Positions 54,827-64,000 of a stretch of DNA of 64,000 bases are shown here, one piece after another. A program made the translations under genes and the position numbers. The DNA is from Sinohyriopsis cumingii. Taxonomy: Eukaryota; Mollusca; Bivalvia; Unionida; Unionidae. Position 1 is the first letter of the stretch; every line of letters begins with the position of its first letter. Location of the stretch: NCBI GenBank assembly GCA_028554795.2, contig CM068835.1:59553719-59617718 (forward strand). Reading direction: 5' to 3'. The notes under the pieces were generated by a model, which searched no databases, was not told the DNA's origin, and worked only from the letters and a program-made list of their open reading frames with translations.

Positions 54827-57206
54827 ATTTACTTGCACCAGCTCTACGACGGTCTTGGTTCTTTTGTAAATCACTTCTGACTCTTCAAGAGATAAGTTAA
54901 ACTCTAGACCATTGGTATGTAGCTACAAACAAACTGGAGGTGGAGAGGGGCTTCGAGTAAATGGAAGTCAAACCTTGGCACTTGGTAGTATAAATAATTA
55001 AAGGTACAGTAGTGCAGAGTGTCTGTAATTGTATGAATTCTAAAGATCATAAAAAATAATTAAATGCGTCAACCTATAAGCTGAAATAATTCACAAAAAC
55101 CTAGAATTTGTGAAGATTCAATTAGATATTTGATAAATAAACGAGAGAAAATGAATTTGTTGGGGGGCCTGCTTTAGTTGCAACTTATAGGTCACGAACT
55201 GTTACGGAAACTGCACGTGACCACAAAAACGGATACATCATAGTCGTCCAGTGGGCGTGTTATAAGTCACGTGGTTCTAATTTAAATAACTACTATAACC
55301 ACAAATGGCGGATGCACGTTGTAGGACTACGTATAAAGTGTTCTCCAGTTGTCAGCATCTTGTTCCTTAGCTACGATGTCGTATCCTCCACTTGATTTGT
55401 TGTGGCTAAGGCTACGAACTGATCCCATATCATGTAATGGAGAAGAAAAAAAATCATCACTAAGTCAGAAAAACAAACAGTGTAGAAATCTACTACATAA
55501 GTATAATCATGTTGTGAAAGAAGTTTGGTTTATTTTGAATTTATTAAGCCCTTACACGGTAAAATAAATTGGCTTGGTTACACTAACCTCATCCTGTCCG
55601 CCATGACAGATAACGCGAGACTCTCATCGTGACCCCTTTTCTATGTAAGACTTGCCATATCATATTTGGATATTTTCCGCTATATTATTATCAATCAAAT
55701 GGCGAATAATCGTTTCTTATTAGAATTTCAAAGTTGTCGACAAACCGTATTTACTTTTAATGTGCAGAATTTCTGACCCAAACGGCGCCAAATTTTGTAC
55801 TACGATTTGTTTTTCGTTTCCAAATAAGGCGTCAGTGTCCTGATATAGCACACAAACAAACGAGGCTGAGAAAGGAAGTAATCATTATCTGAACTAATAT
55901 GGTGGACGATCTAAACGAAATAATCGGCTAAAAAAGGTAAACGAGATTTTACAACTATTTCTACAATGATTTTCGATACTTCCGGGATTAAATAAGAGGA
56001 CTACTCAATTTATTGGATTATATGCAAGGAATATGTTTAAAATGTTATTATTAGGTTAAAAGAGTGAATCACACCCGGCTTGCTCCATTGACACGTATAT
56101 GCTCATGTTAGTACCCTGTCCACGAGGTAGGAGTAAGGGTACTAATACTAGTACTACTTGTTCCTATGTTTGAAAGCACACCGTTTTATTATTACTGTCT
56201 TTGCACAAGGACTTGATTTGCTTTGCAAGATCCCCAAAATAAATGTGATCGGCTGATCGATATTGCATTCGGCGATTGTATTGTGTGTATTATATATGTT
56301 GGGGTGGACTTTTTTAATATTTTTTATAACATCGTGCTAATAAAGGTCATTTGTATACATGTCCATTAAGCTATCTTCGTGAGACATGTTCTTTAAATTC
56401 CGTTAGGGAACTTCAGACCTGCCAACTCTTATGATTTTGCCATAAGTCTTACGAAAATTACCCTTATATTACGGAAAAACGATAGTTGCCGAAAAATCCG
56501 GATAATCGATTCATCCGTGTTTGATATGGATTTCGGTTTCATCGTAGTATTAGTGAAATAATTCAGGGAACCAGACTAACTTTACAGCAGCACCCCAGAC
56601 GCTTTAAACTGTACCTATTTGTTCATGCGAGACGTGTGCATGATCAAACTGTTTTTGAAAAATGGCGTCCGAAAAGTGATGCAGGTCTATGACGAAATGG
56701 AAAATAAGCTTCTAGAAAAGTGTTAATAATTTTTGCCAATAAAAGCTTCAAAGGACATCACGGGCCAATTTTTCCATGTCTCACGGCGGGAAATATGATT
56801 GCCTTTATATGAAATGGAAAAAGAATTTCCAAGAATTAAGTCAAGTTGAGAGATAGCAAGAAGACATTGAGTTGAATATGGTTTGGAACTCAAGTTTGTG
56901 CAACTGTACTTGTGGTAGATAAAGTCTACGCGTACTTTACAACCTTTTCAGTTGAACATAATGTTTATCGTCGTCGCGTCGAACTTTTAATTTTACTGAC
57001 TATACATCCCCGTTTGTGTGTACCCCCTACCGATTTCAATAGCGAAAAGGTTTAATGTGATAATAACTGCACAGAAAAAAGTCAATTGAATCTCTGATTT
57101 ATAATTTCTAACCTGACTGTGACTAGAATGGCACTAATACTGGCATCCCCTGAGTCATTAAATTTCAAGCTCATTCAAGACAAAGTATGTCATATAATAA
57201 CACAAA
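54827..57206. other. Upstream flank of the HAO-like gene, intergenic
   Basis: No TATA box at a convincing distance was seen for the HAO-like gene. CpG-bearing segments near 55180-55420 and 55560-55960 could hold promoters. A short plus-strand frame MVDDLNEIIG near 55901 and another at 55349-55567 have no support. Around 56410-56500, CAGACCTGCCAACTCTTATG looks like a DNA-transposon end but no partner was found. Confidence 0.35.
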
Positions 57207-58591
57207 TTAATCCATAATTTTCAAACAAAATGTAAAATTTAATTGTATATACAATATGTGCATAAAGGTACAAACCTGTTTTATACCACTCAAATGAGCC
57301 AAGGGCATGTCAAGTATATCTGAAATTGCCTTCACTTCTCGTCGTCTCTTGGGGCTGTAGTGATAAAACAGGAAAATCCCCATTACAGTCTCCTCAAACT
57401 TTTTCAGATATGAAGCAGCTTTGACGGCATCCAGAGCTGCAAGTTCTAACTTGTGAGCAACACAATGCATAAGAAATATCCATGGAGCACAGTCTAATGA
57501 ATATTTCATAGTTCCACTTTTTAATTCGTGCATCACATTGGCACCATCAAAATTGACACATACAATGGTTTCCTGCTAGTAACATCACTAAGATCGGCAA
57601 AAGTAAGACCCACTTTCTCCAAACCCATTTCAATACATTCCTTTACTCTCAAGGCATCAGGTGATTTCAACTCCTCAATGCTGATAAATGAGGTTATCTG
57701 TTTTCCATTGTCCATTACATGCACAATTTATTGCTCTAATACGGTAGTATCAGTAATTCCATCAGCAAGAATGGAAAGGAATTTACTGGAATTCAGTCTT
57801 TCCCTAACTTCTTCTCTCAAGACTTGACTGATTGAAAGAACAAAGTCTCTTGCCCTGAATCTGTTCTTATAATTCACTTCAAGTTCAACGCCGTTCTTCT
57901 CCTGGAGTGCACACATCATTTCCATATCAGAAAATGGTTTTCATAACGGGCTAGGGTGTAGGCTGTGTTAAAGAGAGCTCTCATTTTTTTTCTATTTCAG
58001 TCTCATTTAGTTCTGAAAGGGCCTTTACTAGTGGAGTGCCGGCAACTCTGACTTCACTGATTTTCTGCACATGCTGGCTAGTGTCATGCATATATACTGT
58101 GCTACACAGGCATTGTGGGGTCCAGACATGTCATGAGACTTGATTGTTTCAATCCTGAAATTGTAACTTCCACTGAAAAATACACTGGGTGAATTTCCTA
58201 CCTGTGCCAGTTTTGGATATTGTTTGCAGTAACTGCAAAACATCTTTCCTTCCGAGTCAATATATTCAAGCCTGGGATAACAATCGATCCAATGCGACTG
58301 AAATTTTCTCTGTCTCTTAGTAGTGTCATATTTGACATTTTTTGCCATCGCAGATTGTTGCTTATGCCTCTTTGGAGAAATAGCTACCGCACATTCAGTA
58401 TCTGTCTTACGTTTTATCCCTCCATTTTCAAACAAATGTATCTTCTCCGAATCGCCGTTATTACCTTCCTTGCGAAAATAATTTAGCAACCTCATTTTGT
58501 CCACAGAGTAACTATCAGCTTGCTTGACAACTACTTCTAAAATGATCATAACATCAATTTTCTCTTTTAAATACGAACTGAAACAGCTCAT
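57207..58591 (-). pseudogene. ZNF862-like hAT transposase remnant
   Basis: The order is that of the ZNF862/KIAA1586-like hAT group. First comes a TTF/BED-like zinc finger (KFQSHWIDCYPRLEYIDSEG, then CSYCKQYP, FFSGSYNFRIETIKSHDMSG with Cys, Cys, His, His). The hAT core follows (LNSSKFLSILADGITDTTV, then CVNFDGANVMHELKSG, MHCVAHKLELAALDAVKAAS and FYHYSPKRRREVKAISDIL). A stop after the zinc-finger part (near 58028), an in-frame TAA near 57726 and a frame change near 57560 break it. The C-terminal hATC part is absent; the frame ends at a donor-like CAG|GTTTGT. A hATC fragment of the same group lies at 12748-12945. This is a DNA transposon relic rather than a working host gene. Confidence 0.75.
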
Positions 58592-60072
58592 TAATTAGAG
58601 CAATTGTTTCGCTTCAAACACAATATCGCACGTGGAGTTAATCATCTGTATAATCAATTTTAAATTAAAGAATCATTACTGTCATTTAATCAGTTCAACA
58701 CTGATGTCGGTAAAGTATCTTTCATTAATTTAATTACACTGACTCGCTGGATTAAAATCACAGTGAGCCGCTCGTTATGATCTAGAATGAGTAAACTCAT
58801 TGCAACAAAACCGCTTACAACACTGCTAATTGATCATACTAGCTTTCTTTGGTGGCGCTCTACAGTCTCGTATTTTGCATGGCTAGGATTTTAAACAAAA
58901 AGAATTTCCCCGGCTTTCCTCACTGGTTATACTGGCTATTTAAAAAAGACTTTGTATATCTTAGGTATAACTCAAAGAACATTTAATTCCCTTTATTTTG
59001 GTGTATGATTGATGGGTGTAATGTGGGTTATAGAGTATACAGCTTAACCTTACTCGAGATGTGCATCTTTCAAAAGAGTGCTAGCTCCACTTGATCATTT
59101 TCACTTCCTGAACTTCAGAGGTAAATTGTATAAAAAATAGCTGATAACTTTTTTTAACATTTTATATATTTGGTAATTCATTCATTGCACTTTCAGAAGC
59201 TGGTATTGTCTAGTCTGGCAAAATTCATTTTCACTATTTTAAAAACTGCTATGGATAGTGTACTTTAGACTAATTCTGGCTGATTATTTTTAGCACAAGG
59301 AGAAGTCATTTTAGTTAGCAGTGTGCTTAGATCATGTACAGTTTCCAAAAGTACTATATCCAAAGAAATATCATCCACATTACATTAATGTAGCATAGAG
59401 GTACGCCAGCATTCTCTCCATTGTGCATGTTTTAAATGCAAACAGCTTCACCTTACATACGTCACTCTCTCAAAAGCACATAATAACTGGTGAGCGCCCC
59501 CTTTTGTTTGACGTGTTTTGATTTGCTGATAATTTGGTTGCTTAGCCCAATATGCAGTCAGGTGGTAACAGGATGTAAATGTATACAAGAAGAGGGGTAG
59601 AATCAAATATTCTGTACACCCGGAGGACATGATTGGCCAAATAAAGATAAATATAGTGATTAAAGTACAAAAATAAGGACTAGCCCGACCTTTTTAAAAC
59701 ACTTGTCCCGGACTAGCGACTTGGAAAATATTACTTGTCCAACTTCAAAAATGACTAGTCCGGGACGTCAGGCTATGGGAATTGCTTAGATTAAGAACAA
59801 TTCAGTGTTTTGCTATATATTATTGGTCAGGATGGTAGAGACATTTACAACACATTTACACGGACAAAACGTCATTCTTATAGCTGGCATTACATGTTGT
59901 AGATCTCTCTCAGTCACATATTTTCCAAGAAACTGCTCATGCTTATATTATTCAACTTCCTCTTTGACTGACCATTTTTGTGTTACTTTTTGAAACCGAT
60001 TCTTCTGCACTTAACAATACGTCTATCACTGACATTCTTGGAACAAGAGCTTATAAAGCTGCTGATGGTCTG
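58592..60072. other. Intergenic stretch
   Basis: Mostly featureless. At 59675-59775 there is a self-complementary, terminal-repeat-like stretch with TTGTCCCGGACTAGCGAC and GACTAGTCCGGGACGTC that may be one end of a DNA transposon or MITE. Confidence 0.35.
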
Positions 60073-60562
60073 AATGCTTTCAGGGCATGGCGATGATCCA
60101 TTTCACGTTGCGTACTGCTTTCAGGGCATTGCGATGATCCATTTCACGTTGAGTATTGCTTTCAATGCATGGCGATGATTCATTTCACGTTGCGTACTGC
60201 TTTCAATGCATGGCGATGATCCATTTCACGTTGCGTACTGCTTTCAGGGCATCGCGATGATCCATTTCACGTTGCGTACTGCTTTCAATACATGGCGATG
60301 ATCCATTTCACGTTGCGTACTGCTTTCAGGGCATCGCGATGATCCATTTGACGTTATGTACTGCTTTCAGGGCATCGCGATGATCCATTTCACGTTGCGT
60401 ACTGCTTTCAGTGCATCGCGATGATCCATTTCACGTTGCGTACTGCTTTCAGTGCATCGCGATGATCCATTTCACGTTGCGTACTGCTTTCAGGGCATCA
60501 CGATGATCCATTTCACGTTACGTACTGCTTTCAGGGCATCGCGATGATCCATTTCACGTTGA
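60073..60562. repeat. 41-bp tandem array, about 12 copies
   Basis: Unit GCTTTCAGGGCATCGCGATG then ATCCATTTCACGTTGCGTACT, with variants GGGCATGG, ATGCATGG and GTGCATCG. On the minus strand the first units read on from the frame 60490-60816. Confidence 0.96.
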
Positions 60563-60816
60563 GAATCCAGACTGAAGTTGATGTCACTTCCATGATGTGG
60601 TGTTGCAAAAAGTGAGGCTTTGAGTTTCAGGTGAAAATATCCAGCACTCAAATGTGCACATAGAAGATGGATAGAAAATTTACCATTTAACACAGCACCA
60701 TTTACAAATACAAATGGTAAGGATGCGTTGACTGTGGAAAGTAGCCGATTATATCCGGGAGTTCCACCATTTCTCTCAGCTATCACCAGTCCAACAACTT
60801 CATCACAATGCCTCAT
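60490..60816 (-). other. Unidentified coding-like frame running into the 41-bp array
   Basis: The minus-strand frame starts MRHCDEVVGLVIAERNGGTP, contains LPFVFVNGAVLNGKFSIHLL and ASLFATPHHGSDINFSLDSQ, and continues into the repeat (REMDHRDALKAVRNV). Composition and codon use look protein-like up to the array. An in-frame TAA lies shortly upstream of the ATG. I do not recognise the family. It may be one exon of a gene or a domain from a mobile element that seeded the array. Confidence 0.35.
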
Positions 60817-60896
60817 TAATTCTACATATATTTAGCAGTGTATCATCAAGGGGTGAAAGACGAGTCAAAAATCTCTTTAGAATCGGCAGTTGCAAC

Positions 60897-60996
<100 letters not shown>

Positions 60997-61059
60997 TAAT
61001 TAAAAACAGTTACAGAATTTACACAGTAAGAGAAACAAGTTTCCAGTACAGGGAGAAAC

Positions 61060-61710
61060 ATCAGCATCGAAAATTACTCGAAATAAATCAAAAAGAGGTA
61101 ACCAACAACCCAATAAATCAGCAGAGGAAATTAACTTCATCAATGTCAAAAATAAACGTGCAGTCACTAAGAATCACACACGGAATAAAAAAAAAAAAAC
61201 AAGAAATGAAAATAAAATGGAACAAGGATCACCAACAACAAGAATTACCTATCAAACAATTCACACAGAAAATAATAAAAGACCCATTCAAAATAATTCC
61301 AAAAATGATCAAGCAAAAAACTTAACAGCCCCAGGCACACAAATGGCAACCTATGCAGATGCAGTATATACAGAAATGGGGCGGAGAAAACTACACAGGA
61401 ATCCAACATAACCGTTATAGCAACAATACCAAGACTAATGGAAACCATCAAGGATATGTTGCAAACAACACAAACAGAAGAAAGAATATGAGATTTAATA
61501 GAATACAAAACAAGAACAGATGGAGGAAAGACAAGAAAAGAAAAAAGGAAATTGAAAGAGGAAAAGAAACTCTGTTAAACCTTTCTAAGCAATTTCTAAC
61601 TAATAGTGATTACATTCTTCTAGGTAAGGGGTTATCATATTGCCCGAGAACCAAAGACCCAAATTCACCAATTAGACGTATAAAAATGGAAGAAAAAAAA
61701 AATGATTAGA
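61060..61710 (+). mobile_element. Possible Penelope-like retroelement N-terminal fragment
   Basis: An A-rich plus-strand stretch encodes Lys/Asn-rich text and then TLLNLSKQFLTNSDYILLGK then GLSYCPRTKDPN. The pattern NLS...LT..+..LL.KGL.FCP is seen near the N-terminus of Penelope-like and some other retroelement polyproteins. No RT or GIY-YIG domain follows in the window, so this is tentative. Confidence 0.35.
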
Positions 61711-63495
61711 AACAACAACTTTATTCGCCTATTTTACAGAGAAATATCTGAAATTTAAACTGTAAAAATTTCATCAACACCAATTTACCCATATTTTGTT
61801 TATGATTACTCGCAAATATTGTCTCAAAACTTTAATTCTCAAGCAAAATACATACGTTACAAGAGATCTTCTCGTATTAAAAGTTTTTTTTTTTTATGAT
61901 GTACAAATAAATTGATACCGGGAAAATGGTTGAAAATTGTATAATTAGGTATTTGGCCGTAATTTAACATAAATTTCATTCAAAACATTATTGCGTTTTG
62001 CTATTATGAGTTATGAAAAAAGACAGATAAATGTGCGTAAAGTACAATGCATCTTTACCAGACTTTCTCGTATCTTAAATTTCATTTAAATTGATAATAA
62101 TTAATATTCAAAACATCACAAACATTTTAAGTTGTCAAATTAATACCATTCTAACCATAACAGTTTCCGATTCGAAATATAATCACGAAAGTTTAAAATG
62201 TGTATGCCTTTCCTGTCACTACAAAAATATAACGTATCTCAGATACACACGACAAGAGACCAAGAGACTGTTGATTAAATTGATAATTATTTTCACTCAG
62301 TTTTCTTGGTTCCCTTTTCGTCATGAAAATATGGCATGAAATTGTTACAAATATTAGGACAGAATTTTTTAGTACAAGTAATAAGATTGAAATTTTCTCT
62401 AAATTGTATTAAAAGTAATTTTTTATTAAATTATATTGAAAGTAATTTTCTATTAAAAGATATTGAAATTAAATTTATTTATTTCGGCATTATAATTGTA
62501 TACTATTTAACAATGATTGCGCCTTTATGATCAAATAGGCCTTTTGTATATCCTTTCTTGTTTTGGCCATTCTAAAATAAACAAGTGTTATGTCTATTTG
62601 ATTTAATTTATATTTGCTTTAATTGAATTGTCTTTAAGGATAAAAAATTATTACATGTTAAAGTAATATAATTTTGTTTACTGAATTTGGCAATTTCCAG
62701 AAGTTAGTTTGTCCTGAATGCTTTGTCGTAAACACCTTAAGCTGACCTAGTTCCCGACCTTGATTCAGAAACGAGTGAGTCAAGTAAACAGCTTTCTATT
62801 TTTACCTTATTCTTGGAGTAAAATGATTGATTTTTGTCAATGTCATACTGGGAGTACGTGACTTTAAATGTAAACAGCCTCTATTTCAAAATTCTGATTT
62901 ACCGGAATTCCGCAGTGGTCATGTTTAATACCGATGTTTATAGAGAATTTAGTCAGTTTGGGCTTGAAAGCACTTGATGTCAGGGTGTTCGTTTTGTTGT
63001 GACCAGTTTGCGGTTACATTTTAATGTTTATTCAGATTATTTGGATTCTAAAAGATTAATTCGTTTTCCTGGAAATATTTTAGTGATAATAAAAAAATTC
63101 TTGGACAAAGACATTTTTTTGAATTTTATTCGGAATTCAGACACCGGAATAGTATTGTCTGTTGTATAACAAAGAACTGTAGACATAACGGCAGACTATA
63201 CTAGCTATGGTATACGTTATCACCTTCCATTTTGGATTTTCGTTGGGACTTGAACTCAGTTTTTTTAGAACATTATATTATTAGGACTTTTTAATTCTTG
63301 GATTTTTTTGGATTTGATTCTTAAAATCCTATGTTCCATTTTTTCCTTTTTACCTTGTTTTTATTTTTTCTTTCTCCCAAGGAAATAAATTATTTGTTAA
63401 ATTTTACAAAGCTTGTTGGCTTCACTTTTTCTAGTTACCGTTTATTAGAAACTAAACACGTAACATAAGATAAGAACAAGTCAGTGCAAACATAG
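61711..63495. other. AT-rich stretch without recognised genes
   Basis: Very AT-rich, with short direct repeats such as AATTTTTTATTAAATTATATTG and related copies near 62400-62470. No coding exon supported. Confidence 0.4.
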
Positions 63496-63523
63496 AGTCC
63501 CCCCGGTTTCACCGGTAGGGGAC
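63496..63523. other. 28-bp near-perfect hairpin
   Basis: AGTCCCC and CCGGT pair with ACCGG and GGGGACT around a TTC loop, with a small TA bulge. It is a GC-rich stem in AT-rich surroundings. Possible transposon end or structured RNA element; function unknown. Confidence 0.6.
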
Positions 63524-64000
63524 TAATAACGTAAGTATCGATAATACGTTATGAAATTGCGTGTGATGGATTGAGTATAGCTGAAATTAAGTTAATTTTT
63601 TAAAAATAAATATTTACACTCATGGTTTGTTTCTAATTTACCTTTGCAACGAATTTTTTTCTTAGTTTATTTAAATTTTTACCTTCGCACTAAAGATGTG
63701 TTCTTTTTATGCTAGTCCTTCAACCATTAGTTACCGAATATACTCATATCATTCATAGTCACTTTTATAACATTTTTGAAAATGTATCCAGTATTAATTG
63801 TGTTTTTAAGAATAACTGTATAGTAGAGCTAAACTGAAGATCTAAATTGTACTCATATTTAAACTGATAATCATTTTTGTTCTGGATTAAGTCTAAATAC
63901 ATACGTTAAGCTCCGTAACGTATGTTTCAGTACTTTATATACAGTGATAACATCGCTTGTAAACAAAGAGGTCACTGTATTTTAATGTATATCTTCTCTT
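63524..64000. other. Right end of window, nothing recognised
   Basis: AT-rich sequence without a supported gene or repeat. Confidence 0.4.

Noticed and set aside
55349-55567. Small plus-strand gene upstream of the HAO-like gene
   Set aside because: MSASCSLATMSYPPLDLLW... has no homology I recognise and no splice or polyadenylation context.
61860-64000. LTR retroelement end
   Set aside because: No matching second repeat, primer-binding site or coding remnant could be found.

Overview
The window reads as nuclear DNA of an invertebrate, most likely a lophotrochozoan and plausibly a mollusc (perhaps a bivalve). It is AT-rich, with long introns bounded by GT-AG, long (TA)n, (CT)n, (GA)n and (CATA)n microsatellites, several minisatellite arrays, tRNA-derived SINEs, LINE, hAT and pogo-type remnants, and a Polinton-like DNA polymerase fossil. 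The lineage is an inference from the repeat flavour and gene structure, because no species marker is visible. There are no bacterial-style operons; almost every long open frame is a repeat or transposon remnant.

Two host genes could be assembled from short exons, both on the minus strand. The main one spans 54826 down to 23966 (about 31 kb). Eight exons join in compatible phases into a complete 390-residue FMN-dependent alpha-hydroxy-acid oxidase (HAO/glycolate oxidase family). It is unusual: it starts with a clear signal peptide, lacks a C-terminal peroxisomal signal, keeps the catalytic Lys/His/Arg/Asp set, but replaces two conserved active-site tyrosines (Phe41 and Asp147). One splice junction looks like a frame change compensated by a donor 4 nt downstream. 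The second gene (16481 to 10084, 3' end not found) matches the N-terminal and central parts of the mitochondrial RNA-binding protein MTRES1/C6orf203.

Layout: 1-6.9 kb holds a 44-46 bp array and a degenerate pogo/Tigger-like transposon with terminal inverted repeats. 6.9-9.9 kb is a ~50-copy 60-bp tandem array with higher-order structure, open on both strands. 10-16.5 kb is the MTRES1-like gene, whose intron hosts a hAT remnant and a LINE RT remnant. 17-23.9 kb is intergenic with a SINE, microsatellites, a hairpin, and G- and C-rich tracts. 24-54.8 kb is the HAO-like gene. Its introns contain two LINEs, two copies of a second SINE family, a Polinton polymerase fossil, a hAT MITE with target-site duplication, a 24-bp array with dispersed relatives in both orientations, a 55-bp array, and a 3.9-kb long-inverted-repeat element. 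55-64 kb carries a ZNF862-like hAT transposase remnant, a 41-bp array fused to an unidentified frame, and a possible Penelope-like fragment.

All exon boundaries were read by eye from splice consensus, phase and family resemblance; no database search was possible.
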